From positions 1 through 64,000 of the forward strand of contig CACJHI010000004.1 in the NCBI GenBank assembly GCA_902593165.1: a DNA stretch of 64,000 nt. The letters are read 5' to 3'. Each line of letters begins with the position of its first letter. Position 1 is the first letter of the stretch. Below are positions 30,173 to 39,258 of the stretch, in pieces. This DNA is from an uncultured Bacteroidota bacterium (lineage in GTDB: Bacteria; Bacteroidota; Bacteroidia; Flavobacteriales; Flavobacteriaceae). A program made the translations under genes and the position numbers. The notes under the pieces are model-generated. The model worked only from the letters and a program-made list of their open reading frames with translations, made no database searches and was not told the DNA's origin.

Positions 30173-31750
30173 ATGAAAACAAGAAAATTTAACTTTTTAC
30201 ACATTTTACTCATGATGGGTTTAATCGTATTACCTATTTCATGTGATGACGAAGCATTTCTTGAAGAAGATCTAAGAGATGCACTGTCTCCAGCAACATT
30301 TTATAATAATGATGCTGAAGCAGCATTAGCTGTTAACGGTGTCATGATGGGTTTGATTTCTAGCAATGGTCATAGAAACAGACAATATGCTTCAATGTCT
30401 CATTATGGATCTGATGAAGGAGGTCCTTCAAGAGGAAATGTAGCTGGTACATATCACAACTATCTTTATGAAGAAGGAGTTGGAGGTTATGGTAATACAT
30501 GGCGTGTATGGTACCAAACCATTAGAGATGCTAACTCAGCTCTGGAAAATATTGAAGGAAATGATAAACTCTCTAGAACATTTAGAGATCAAGCAATTGG
30601 TCAACTTTTAACTATTAGAGCCTTAATCTATTGGGAATTAACAGTTATGTGGGGTGATGTTCCTTATTTCAGAGATTTACCTAGTTCAGAGGTGCTTGGA
30701 AGTATTGAAAGAACCCCAGTTGCTACGATTAGAACAGATCTTAAGGCTGATCTTGAAAGAGCTGCTTCTCTACTTCCTAGTGAATGGAGTGGTGTTGATT
30801 ATGGTAGATTTACAAAATGGGCTGCTTTAGGGTTTAAGACAAAAATTCATCTATACGATAGAGAATGGGCTGAAACGGTTGCAACTGCCAACCAAATTAT
30901 TAACGGTTCTCCGCATGCGCTGATGGATAATTTTGAGGATGTTTATGGAAGATCAAGAATGATGATCGGTGATCCACAAAATAAAGAAATGATAGCTTGG
31001 ATTGATTTTGCTGGTTTATCTGGTGAAGGAGTTATGTCTGCAGCAGATTATGCAAGAAATTCAGGAGGATTTGTTGAGGAAATGACACCTAGAGGAAGAG
31101 ATGAGCCTAAAAACAAGGGAGAAAAAGCAGCATTTAATGCTGCATTAGCTGCTAATGGAGATGAGTTCAATGGTTTTGGTGCTTATAGTCCTTTTCCAGA
31201 TGCCGCTAAAAGATCAAGATGGCAAGATGGTGATCTAAGGTATGATGTAACAATTATAACTCATTATGAAGGGTTTGAATTGAAACATAAATATTTCAAA
31301 AAACTTTGGCAACCTAATCTTGAAGCTTCATATAGAGGTAATAGACATGAAAACTTTATATTACTTAGACTTGCGGATGTATATTTAATGGCTGCAGAGG
31401 CTCAAAATGAACTTGGAGGTCCTGGTGAAGCTTATCAATACATAAATAAAGTTAGAGAAAGAGCATTTGAGCCAGATAACCCTCTTAGTGGTCTTAATCA
31501 AACAAGTTTTAGAGAAGCTCTTCAAGAAGAAAGGTTTTTTGAACTTATGGGAGAGCATCAAAGAAAAAGAGATTTAATTAGATGGGGATTATTAGCTGAG
31601 AGAATTCAAAATACTACAGTTTTTAAACAGCATAATGCTCGTAAAGTAAACTATGCTCCTCGTCATCATTTATTACCAATTCCTTTAGAGGAAATTCAGA
31701 ATAATCCTAATTTGTTGAATACAGATCCAACAAATAATGGTTACAGATAG
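30173..31750 (+). CDS. susD: SusD-like glycan-binding lipoprotein
   Basis: 525 residues with a lipoprotein signal ending LPISC (Cys24). The acidic tail CDDEAFLEED right after the cysteine fits a surface-export signal. SusD features include the N-terminal TPR helices (LLTIRALIYWELTVMWGDVPY) and the C-terminal RQRD-like block FRGRNR/ILLRLADVYLMAAEAQN, ending with the LLPIPLEEIQNNPN segment typical of the family. It forms the lid on SusC and binds the glycan. It ends 19 nt before a strong hairpin. Confidence 0.97.
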   Translation: MKTRKFNFLHILLMMGLIVLPISCDDEAFLEEDLRDALSPATFYNNDAEAALAVNGVMMGLISSNGHRNRQYASMSHYGSDEGGPSRGNVAGTYHNYLYEEGVGGYGNTWRVWYQTIRDANSALENIEGNDKLSRTFRDQAIGQLLTIRALIYWELTVMWGDVPYFRDLPSSEVLGSIERTPVATIRTDLKADLERAASLLPSEWSGVDYGRFTKWAALGFKTKIHLYDREWAETVATANQIINGSPHALMDNFEDVYGRSRMMIGDPQNKEMIAWIDFAGLSGEGVMSAADYARNSGGFVEEMTPRGRDEPKNKGEKAAFNAALAANGDEFNGFGAYSPFPDAAKRSRWQDGDLRYDVTIITHYEGFELKHKYFKKLWQPNLEASYRGNRHENFILLRLADVYLMAAEAQNELGGPGEAYQYINKVRERAFEPDNPLSGLNQTSFREALQEERFFELMGEHQRKRDLIRWGLLAERIQNTTVFKQHNARKVNYAPRHHLLPIPLEEIQNNPNLLNTDPTNNGYR

Positions 31751-31769
31751 TATGTAAGTTTAGTAATTG

Positions 31770-31810
31770 AAAAGATTGTTTAGTGCATTCGCATTAAGCA
31801 ATCTTTTTTT
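31770..31810 (+). terminator. Hairpin terminator or attenuator between susD and the sulfatases
   Basis: Inverted repeat with arms at 31770-31786 and about 31791-31807 (AAAGATTG paired with CAATCTTT, continued by TTTAGTGC with GCATTAAG) around an ATTC loop, followed by a T-run to 31810. It is 12 nt upstream of the first sulfatase ATG, and no TAnnTTTG box follows it, so the sulfatases probably depend on read-through from the susCD transcript. Confidence 0.8.
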
Positions 31811-31822
31811 ATATTCAACTCT

Positions 31823-33346
31823 ATGAAAATAAAACATATATTATTTACAATCTTTTTCTTATTCATTTTTTCTTCATGTGAAACAAAAAAAGATGATTTA
31901 AGACCAAATTTTGTATTCATTTTAGCTGATGATTTAGGATATGGGGAGTTGGGTATTCTTGGACAAAAATTCATTGAAACACCTAATATTGATCAATTAG
32001 CCAAAGAAGGAATGATTCTTAAAGACCATTACACAGGTTCCCCTGTTTGTGCTCCTGCACGAGCAGTACTTTTAACTGGCCTTCATTCTGGAAATAATCC
32101 AATCAGAGGGAATGATGAATGGAGAGAAAGAGGAGATGTATGGAGTTTTCAAGCTATGTTTGAAAATTCAGATCTAGAGGGTCAACGACCGATGCCAGAT
32201 TCAATAATAACTGTTGCAGAATTTTTAAAGTCTAATGGGTATAAAACTGGTATGGTTGGAAAGTGGGGTCTAGGTGCTCCCAATACTAATAGTATTCCTA
32301 ATAATAAAGGATTTGACTTTTTTTATGGATATAATTGTCAAAGACAAGCTCACACTCTTTATCCTAGTCATCTATGGAGAAATAAAGAAAGACACATCCT
32401 AGATAATCAGATAGTTAATAAAGGTCAACTTAAAGAAGGATTGGATCCATATGATACTAATAGTTACAATCTATATAATCAAAATGATTATGCCCCAACT
32501 TTGATGCATAGTGAAGCTTTGAGTTTTATAGAGTCCAATAAAGACAATAATTTTTTTCTCTATTATGCTTCTCCAATTCCTCATTTACCTCTTCAAGCTC
32601 CAAAGAAGTGGGTAGATTACTACCGCGAAAAATTTGGTAAAGAAGAACCTTATGTAGGGAATTCTTATTATCCAAATCAATATCCTAAAGCTACATACGC
32701 AGCAATGATTTCTTATTTAGATGAACAAGTTGGAGAAATAGTTGCAAAGCTTAAAGAAATTGGGAAATATGATAATACATTTATTATTTTTTCAAGTGAC
32801 AATGGTCCAACACATGTAGAACACGTTGATATTAATTTCTTTAATAGTGCAGGACCTTTTGTAAACTCCAAAAACACTGTCAAAGGCAGTGTTAATGAAG
32901 GAGGGATAAGGGTTCCTACAATTGCAACTTGGCCTAAAAAAATTAAACCCGGAACTTATTCAGAACATCCAAGTACCTTCTACGACTATTATGCAACAGT
33001 ATCTGATATCATTAATAAAGAACTTCCTTATTCAATAGACGGTATAAGTTATTACCCTACACTTATAGATAAAAAACAAGATAAACACGATTATCTATAT
33101 TGGGAGTTCCCTGCTTATGGTGGCCAACAGGCAATTAGAATTAATAACTGGAAAGGGATTAAAAAGAATTTATTTAAGGGCCCTTCAAAACTGCAACTTT
33201 ATAACTTAGATGAAGATCCAAAAGAATTAAATGATATAGCATTTAAGTACCCTGAAATTGTATCTAGAATGGAAGATTTTATGAAAGAGGCACATACAAA
33301 ACCAAAAATGGATAAATTTAAAATACCAGTTTTAGATAATAAATAA
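31823..33346 (+). CDS. Sulfatase lipoprotein 1 of cluster (motif CAPAR)
   Basis: 507 residues. Lipoprotein signal with Cys19 (IFSSC), followed by ETKKDD. Metal site FILADDLGYGELG, active site SPVCAPARAVLLTG with Cys76 (codon 32048-32050), VGKWGLG, and FSSDNGPTHVEH for the second metal aspartate/asparagine. The motif has Ala in place of the second Ser but keeps the C-x-P-x-R core that maturases recognise. Arylsulfatase A-like in overall plan; I do not assign a subfamily. First gene after the hairpin; the next sulfatase is 5 nt downstream. Confidence 0.94.
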   Translation: MKIKHILFTIFFLFIFSSCETKKDDLRPNFVFILADDLGYGELGILGQKFIETPNIDQLAKEGMILKDHYTGSPVCAPARAVLLTGLHSGNNPIRGNDEWRERGDVWSFQAMFENSDLEGQRPMPDSIITVAEFLKSNGYKTGMVGKWGLGAPNTNSIPNNKGFDFFYGYNCQRQAHTLYPSHLWRNKERHILDNQIVNKGQLKEGLDPYDTNSYNLYNQNDYAPTLMHSEALSFIESNKDNNFFLYYASPIPHLPLQAPKKWVDYYREKFGKEEPYVGNSYYPNQYPKATYAAMISYLDEQVGEIVAKLKEIGKYDNTFIIFSSDNGPTHVEHVDINFFNSAGPFVNSKNTVKGSVNEGGIRVPTIATWPKKIKPGTYSEHPSTFYDYYATVSDIINKELPYSIDGISYYPTLIDKKQDKHDYLYWEFPAYGGQQAIRINNWKGIKKNLFKGPSKLQLYNLDEDPKELNDIAFKYPEIVSRMEDFMKEAHTKPKMDKFKIPVLDNK

Positions 33347-33351
33347 AAAAA

Positions 33352-34845
33352 ATGAAAAAAAAAATAACTTCAATATTAATACTGTTTCTATTTATAATAT
33401 CATGTAATTCATCTATAGAAAGAGAAGTACAAAGACCAAATTTTATAATCTTCATAGCTGATGATATAAGCTGGGACGATATTGGTGCTTATGGAAATGA
33501 ATTTGTTAGCACACCAAATATTGATAACCTTGCTAAAGAAGGATTAATTTTTAATAATATGTATTTAACTACTAGCTCATGTAGTCCTAGTAGAAACTCT
33601 ATAATGACGGGGAGGTATCCACACAATCATGGTGCACCTGAGCTTCATACTCAACCTCCAATGGGAATGAAAACATTTGCTGAAGAGTTAAACTCCTCTG
33701 GTTATTATACTGTATCTTCAGGAAAGTGGCATATTGGTGATTATGCCAGACCTGGATTTGATGTTATTCATGAGGGTATAGATTTGGTAGGCTTTGGTGG
33801 AGAGGATCAATGGGTTAATATTTTAACAGACAGACCAAAAGATAAACCATTTTTTATCTGGGCTGCAGCTCATGATCCACATAGGGATTGGGCTGAAAAT
33901 GATTTTTCAGGCACACACAAATTAGATGACATTATCGTACCTGATTATTTAATTGATGACTTACAGACAAGACAGGATCTAGCTCACTATTATGATGAGA
34001 TTAAAAGATTTGATTACTTTATTGGAGAAGTAATTTCAAAATTAAAAGACCAAAATGTATATGATAATACAATTCTAATGATTATGTCTGATAATGGAAG
34101 ACCATTTCCTCATAGTAAGACAAGGTTGAACGATCAAGGGGTTAAAACACCATTTATATTTGTATATAATGATGAAAAGATATTAGGTAAGACAGAAAGC
34201 TTAGTAAGTGTAATCGATATTGCTCCTACAATTCTAGATTATGCTGGTATTGATATTAAAGAAAATTTTCAAGGAAAGAGTTTTAGAAAACTTCTTAAAA
34301 ATCCTGATGAAAAGTTTAGGAATTATGTCTTTGCTGAACATAATTGGCATGACTATGAATCCCATCAAAGAATGGTTAAAAATGAAGATTATATGTTAAT
34401 CCAGAATAATAGAAATGAATTTCCTCAGGCAGGTCCATTAGATGCAATAAACAGCTCTACATATGCAAGTCTATTGGAAAAAAATAAGCTTGGAGAAATA
34501 ACAGAAGTTCAAGGTGAAATATTTGATAGTCCTAGATTAGAAGAGGAGTTTTATGTTTTGAAAAATGATTTATTTCAAAGAAAGAATTTAATAGATGATG
34601 ATAAATTAAATGAAGAAATAAATAATTTGAGAGTTATATTAAATAGATGGAAAAATGAAACTGGTGATTCACAGCCAGAAGAAATTACAAAAGATTGGTA
34701 CTTGAGAACTCCTGGACCAATTGAAACAAGAAATAATCTAGGTAAATCTATAGATCTTGTAAAAACTAAAAATCATGGCATTAGAGGTGAGTTTCCAGGA
34801 TCATCCAATAATGCTACAGAAAATAATAATAAAGGTCCTTTTTAA
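33352..34845 (+). CDS. Sulfatase lipoprotein 2 of cluster, SGSH-like (motif CSPSR)
   Basis: 497 residues. Lipobox IISC (Cys18). Metal site FIADDISWDDIGAYG, active site SSCSPSRNSIMTGRYPHNHG with Cys77 (codon 33580-33582), SGKWHIG, AAAHDPHRDW and MSDNGRPFPHSKTRL. The AHDPHR block and the SDNG-PFPHSKT stretch closely resemble human sulfamidase (N-sulfoglucosamine sulfohydrolase), so a GlcNS N-sulfatase or a related activity is plausible; this is similarity by eye only. It abuts its neighbours with 5 and 2 nt spacing. Confidence 0.94.
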   Translation: MKKKITSILILFLFIISCNSSIEREVQRPNFIIFIADDISWDDIGAYGNEFVSTPNIDNLAKEGLIFNNMYLTTSSCSPSRNSIMTGRYPHNHGAPELHTQPPMGMKTFAEELNSSGYYTVSSGKWHIGDYARPGFDVIHEGIDLVGFGGEDQWVNILTDRPKDKPFFIWAAAHDPHRDWAENDFSGTHKLDDIIVPDYLIDDLQTRQDLAHYYDEIKRFDYFIGEVISKLKDQNVYDNTILMIMSDNGRPFPHSKTRLNDQGVKTPFIFVYNDEKILGKTESLVSVIDIAPTILDYAGIDIKENFQGKSFRKLLKNPDEKFRNYVFAEHNWHDYESHQRMVKNEDYMLIQNNRNEFPQAGPLDAINSSTYASLLEKNKLGEITEVQGEIFDSPRLEEEFYVLKNDLFQRKNLIDDDKLNEEINNLRVILNRWKNETGDSQPEEITKDWYLRTPGPIETRNNLGKSIDLVKTKNHGIRGEFPGSSNNATENNNKGPF

Positions 34846-34847
34846 TC

Positions 34848-36353
34848 ATGAATAAAATCAAAGTATTTATTATTTCAATTCTACTAATAAGTTGTGCTGA
34901 TAATTCGCTAGAAATATCTAAAGACACTAAATTAAATGTTTTGTTTATAGTTGCAGATGACTTAAATACTCGAATTGGTGCTTATGGAGATAATCAAGCA
35001 ATAACTCCAAATATTGATAAACTAGCTGAGTCAGGCGTTACATTTATGAATGCTCACAATCAATATCCTCAATGTGCTCAATCAAGAGCTTCATTTATGA
35101 CTGGCCTTTATCCAGACCAAACAAAAATAAAAAAACTACTAATTTATTTAAGAGAGACTATACCTGATGTAATAACTATTGGGGAAAGATTTAGACAGGA
35201 AAATTATCACTCAGTAAGAATAGGTAAAATATTTCATTATCATAATCCTGGTCAAATTGGAACATCAGGTCATGATGATAATAGAACATGGGATCAAACA
35301 GTTAATCCCTATGGAAGAGATAAATTAGAAGAGTACAAAGTTAAATCTTTAATTCCAGGAAAGTTTGGTGGAACTTTAAGTTGGCTTGAAGCAGATGGAA
35401 TTGATGAAGAACAAACTGATGGTATAGGAGCAACTGAAACTATAGAGTTTCTTGATAAATTTGCCAAAAGTGGCGAAAACTTCTTTCTAGCTTATGGTCT
35501 ATATAGACCTCATACTCCTTACGTTGCTCCAAAGAAATATTTTGATCTTTTTGATAAAAATGAAATGATAATCCCTAAAGTTTCAGAAGATTATTATAAA
35601 ACGATTCCTTTGCCTGCTGCTGCTACTGTTACCGAGAAACCTGAAGAAAGAAACCTTGAATATGAATTAGCTCAAACAATTAAAAAGGCATATTACGCTA
35701 CAAATTCTTTTGTTGATGCTCAAATAGGTAGAGTATTAGATAAACTTAAAGAGACAGGACTTGATAAAAATACTATAGTAGTTTTTACTTCTGATCATGG
35801 GTATCATTTAGGTGAATATGGACATTGGCAAAAAAGAACTCTATTTGAGCATTCAACTCGTGTGCCCTTGATTGTTTCTGGTCCAGGAATAAACAAAAAT
35901 GAAAAAATCATGAAAGCGCCTATAGAGCTTATAGATATGTATCCTACAATAATGGATCTTGTAGGTATGGAAACTCCAAAATTTGTTCAAGGAAAGAGTT
36001 TTGCACCTGTTTTAAAAGACTCATCAAAAGTATCTAGAGAAAGTGCACTTACAGAATTAAATATAGATAGAATACCCGTTCAAGGATATTCTATAAAAAC
36101 AAATAGATACAGGCTAACTCAGTGGGGTGAAAATGGATCAATGGGTTATGAACTTTATGATCACAATGTAGATAGTGAAGAAATGAATAATCTAGCAGAA
36201 AATGCTGATTATAAAGATGTTAAAGACTCATTAATAAATGTTATTGCTGAACGTATAGCTAATGCTAGGACTAAACCTGAAGGGTTAGGGAATCAATTTG
36301 AGCCTAGGTATAGGAAAGGATGGGATTATATTAAGATTCGCCCAAAAAAATAA
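34848..36353 (+). CDS. Sulfatase lipoprotein 3 of cluster, iduronate-2-sulfatase-like (motif CAQSR)
   Basis: 501 residues. Lipobox LLISC (Cys16). Metal site LFIVADDLNTRIGAYG, active site PQCAQSRASFMTGLYPDQTK with Cys76 (codon 35073-35075), then GKIFHY, YGLYRPHTPYVAPKKY and TSDHGYHLGEYGHW. The LYRPHTPYVAPKKYFDLFD block and DHGYHLGE match the iduronate-2-sulfatase family. The motif is unusual: the proline of C-x-P-x-R is Gln, which may weaken recognition by a formylglycine-generating enzyme. Everything else is intact, so the enzyme is probably not a relic. Confidence 0.93.
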   Translation: MNKIKVFIISILLISCADNSLEISKDTKLNVLFIVADDLNTRIGAYGDNQAITPNIDKLAESGVTFMNAHNQYPQCAQSRASFMTGLYPDQTKIKKLLIYLRETIPDVITIGERFRQENYHSVRIGKIFHYHNPGQIGTSGHDDNRTWDQTVNPYGRDKLEEYKVKSLIPGKFGGTLSWLEADGIDEEQTDGIGATETIEFLDKFAKSGENFFLAYGLYRPHTPYVAPKKYFDLFDKNEMIIPKVSEDYYKTIPLPAAATVTEKPEERNLEYELAQTIKKAYYATNSFVDAQIGRVLDKLKETGLDKNTIVVFTSDHGYHLGEYGHWQKRTLFEHSTRVPLIVSGPGINKNEKIMKAPIELIDMYPTIMDLVGMETPKFVQGKSFAPVLKDSSKVSRESALTELNIDRIPVQGYSIKTNRYRLTQWGENGSMGYELYDHNVDSEEMNNLAENADYKDVKDSLINVIAERIANARTKPEGLGNQFEPRYRKGWDYIKIRPKK

Positions 36354-36356
36354 TTT

Positions 36357-37805
36357 ATGAAAAATTTTTTTTTAATATTTTCTTTATTCCTTATGACAGT
36401 CTCTTGTAATAATTTAAATAACGAAAGTAGACCAAATTTTATAGTAATTTTTGTTGATGATTTAGGATATGGAGATCTAGGTTCATATGGACATCCAACA
36501 ATTAAAACTCCCACTCTAGATAAATTGGCATATGAAGGGCAAAAATGGACTCAATTTTATTCTGCTTCAAGTGTATGTACTCCTAGTAGGGCTGCGTTGT
36601 TAACTGGAAGGCTTCCAATTAGAAACGGAATGATTGGATCTAAGACTAGAGTTTTTTTCCCTGATTCACAGTATGGAATTCCTGATTCTGAAATTACAAT
36701 TGCTGAGAAACTTAAAGAAAATGGTTATAAAAATGCTATTATTGGAAAATGGCATTTAGGTCATAAAAAAGAATATCTTCCTCTTCAGCATGGATTTGAT
36801 TATTATTTCGGTATTCCATATTCGAATGATATGGATCCAATTAATGGAGTTACCTGCTGTCCTGGACCAAGATATTGGCAACAATATGAAAAAAAGAGAC
36901 CAGATTCATCAAATTATAATGTTCCTTTAATTGAAAACAATAATATTATAGAGAGACCAGCAGATCAAACAACAATTACTAAAAGATATTCAGATAAAGC
37001 AGTTGAATTTATTAGAGATAATAAAAAAAATAATTTTTTCTTGTATTTAGCACACAACCTTCCTCATACTCCTCTTTATGCCTCAGATGAATTTACTGGT
37101 AAAAGTAAAAGAGGTCTATATGGAGATGTTGTAGAAGAAATTGACCATGGTATTGGAAGAATTATTGATGAGTTAGAAAGAAATAATCTTGACAGAAACA
37201 CAATTGTAATTTTCACATCTGATAATGGACCCTGGCTTCCATTTGAATCTCAATCTGGTTCAGCAGGACTTCTAAGAGAAGGAAAAGGAAGTACTTGGGA
37301 GGGAGGACATAGAGTTCCAGGGATTTTTTGGGGTGGAGGTATTAAATCATCTGTAATAGATGATCTAGGCTCTACAATGGATATCTTTCCAACAATTCTA
37401 GAAATGTCAAATTCAGGACAAGTTGATGATAGAATTATAGATGGGTTAAGTATTAAAAACACTCTTTTAAATCTTGAACCATCTAATAGAGAAAAAGTTA
37501 TTTTCTATAGAGAGAGAGAGGTATACGCTCTAAGATATCGTCAATTTAAAGCTCATTTTATTACAAAAGGAGTCTATAATTATCCTTACCCTGATATAAA
37601 AACATATATGGAAAAACCTTTGCTTTATAATTTAGATATAGACCCTTCCGAAAAATATAATATAGCTGATGAAAATCCTGAAATATTAAAAAAAATATAT
37701 GAGGTGCTTGAATCTCATCAAAACAACCTTAATGCAACAGAAGATTTACTTCAGTATAGGGATAATGATGGAAATATTGATGGAATAAATGATTCTTTTG
37801 ATTAA
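36357..37805 (+). CDS. Sulfatase lipoprotein 4 of cluster, arylsulfatase A-like (motif CTPSR)
   Basis: 482 residues. Lipobox TVSC (Cys17). Metal site IFVDDLGYGDLGSYG, active site SSVCTPSRAALLTGRLPIRN with Cys74 (codon 36576-36578), IGKWHLGH, and FTSDNGPWLPFESQ. CTPSRAALLTGRLP, GIPYSND and GLLREGKGSTWEGGHRVP follow human arylsulfatase A nearly position by position. Three bases after the previous gene and nine before the next. The exact sulfate position attacked is unknown. Confidence 0.95.
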   Translation: MKNFFLIFSLFLMTVSCNNLNNESRPNFIVIFVDDLGYGDLGSYGHPTIKTPTLDKLAYEGQKWTQFYSASSVCTPSRAALLTGRLPIRNGMIGSKTRVFFPDSQYGIPDSEITIAEKLKENGYKNAIIGKWHLGHKKEYLPLQHGFDYYFGIPYSNDMDPINGVTCCPGPRYWQQYEKKRPDSSNYNVPLIENNNIIERPADQTTITKRYSDKAVEFIRDNKKNNFFLYLAHNLPHTPLYASDEFTGKSKRGLYGDVVEEIDHGIGRIIDELERNNLDRNTIVIFTSDNGPWLPFESQSGSAGLLREGKGSTWEGGHRVPGIFWGGGIKSSVIDDLGSTMDIFPTILEMSNSGQVDDRIIDGLSIKNTLLNLEPSNREKVIFYREREVYALRYRQFKAHFITKGVYNYPYPDIKTYMEKPLLYNLDIDPSEKYNIADENPEILKKIYEVLESHQNNLNATEDLLQYRDNDGNIDGINDSFD

Positions 37806-37814
37806 TACTCAACT

Positions 37815-39251
37815 ATGAAGATGAGCAGACTTTTTATTGTTTTCTTTAACCTTATTCTTATTGGGTGCTCTCAAAAAGAAATGATTCAAAAACCTAATAT
37901 TATTTTGATTATGACAGATGATCAAGGTTGGGGTCAAACAGGTTATTACAATCATCCTCTTTTAAAAACCCCTAACTTGGATGAGATGGCAAATAATGGA
38001 TTACGTTTTGATAGATTCTACGCTGGTGCACCAGTTTGTTCTCCAACTAGAGCATCAGTATTAACAGGAAGAAGTAATGATAGAACTGGTGTGTATGATC
38101 ATGGTTATCGTCTTAGACTTCAAGAAAAAACAATTTCGCAAGCATTAAAAAATAATGGATATATAACTGCACATTTTGGTAAATGGCATTTAAATGGATT
38201 AAGAGGACCAGGTGCTCCTATTTTAATAGATGATAAATATGGCCCTCAAAATTTTGGATTTGACCATTGGTTATCGGTTACTAATTTTTTTGATATAAAT
38301 CCATTAATGAGTGAAAATGGAGTTTTTATTGACTTTAATGGAAATTCCTCAGAGATTATATTTAATGAGGCTCTATCCTTTATAAAAGAGAAAAAAAACA
38401 AAGAAATGCCCTTTTTTATTGTTATTTGGGATGGATCACCACATTCTCCATTTATTGCAGATGATAAGGATAATATTGATTTTAACAATTTAGATGAAAG
38501 AAGTAAAAATCATTATGGAGAATTAGTTGCATTTGATAATAGTTTAGGAGATTTTAGAAAAGGTCTTCAGGAAATAGGTATATCCAACAATACCCTTTTA
38601 TGGTTTAATAGCGATAATGGAGGTCTTGGTAAAAAACAGAATATATCACCCTCGACTGTAGGAGGTTTAAAGGGTCAAAAAGGAGATATTTGGGAGGGCG
38701 GTATTAGAGTTCCTAGTATAATTGAATGGCCATCAGTAATTAAAAGTAGAATTAGCACCTATCCATCTTCAACAATGGATATTTTTCCCACAATAGTTGA
38801 TATTTTAAACTTACCTGACTCTACTATATTAATGCCATTTGATGGGGAAAGTCTTTTTCCTTTATTTAATTCAAAGATTGAGAAAAGAAAAAATAAAATT
38901 CCATTCCGTTATCTTGATAAGGGTGCATTAATAGATAATAATTTTAAACTAGTAGTAACAAGCATTAAAAAAAATAATTTTGAATTATATGACTTACTAA
39001 ATGATCCTAAAGAATCTTTAAATATAAGTTCATCTTACCCGATTGTCTTTCAAGAAATGAAAGATGAATTTATAAAGTGGAATAGAACAGTAAATGAAAG
39101 TATTAATGGGAATGATTATAATGAAGAATTTATAAATGAGGATGGAAGAAAATGGTGGCCTTCTGATGAAAGATATGAGCCATTTCTAAACGATCTAATT
39201 AAACGTCCAGAATATACTGAGTATATTAAAAGAAGAGCTAACTTAAATTAA
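37815..39251 (+). CDS. Sulfatase lipoprotein 5 of cluster (motif CSPTR)
   Basis: 478 residues. Lipobox LIGC (Cys18). Metal site LIMTDDQGWGQTGYY, active site APVCSPTRASVLTGRSNDRT with Cys75 (codon 38037-38039), FGKWHLNG, WDGSPHSPF and FNSDNGGLGKKQ. The GLKGQKGDIWEGGIRVPSII segment is typical of the arylsulfatase plan. Short central region between about residues 130 and 190. No subfamily is claimed. Confidence 0.94.
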   Translation: MKMSRLFIVFFNLILIGCSQKEMIQKPNIILIMTDDQGWGQTGYYNHPLLKTPNLDEMANNGLRFDRFYAGAPVCSPTRASVLTGRSNDRTGVYDHGYRLRLQEKTISQALKNNGYITAHFGKWHLNGLRGPGAPILIDDKYGPQNFGFDHWLSVTNFFDINPLMSENGVFIDFNGNSSEIIFNEALSFIKEKKNKEMPFFIVIWDGSPHSPFIADDKDNIDFNNLDERSKNHYGELVAFDNSLGDFRKGLQEIGISNNTLLWFNSDNGGLGKKQNISPSTVGGLKGQKGDIWEGGIRVPSIIEWPSVIKSRISTYPSSTMDIFPTIVDILNLPDSTILMPFDGESLFPLFNSKIEKRKNKIPFRYLDKGALIDNNFKLVVTSIKKNNFELYDLLNDPKESLNISSSYPIVFQEMKDEFIKWNRTVNESINGNDYNEEFINEDGRKWWPSDERYEPFLNDLIKRPEYTEYIKRRANLN

Positions 39252-39258
39252 CCATAGA

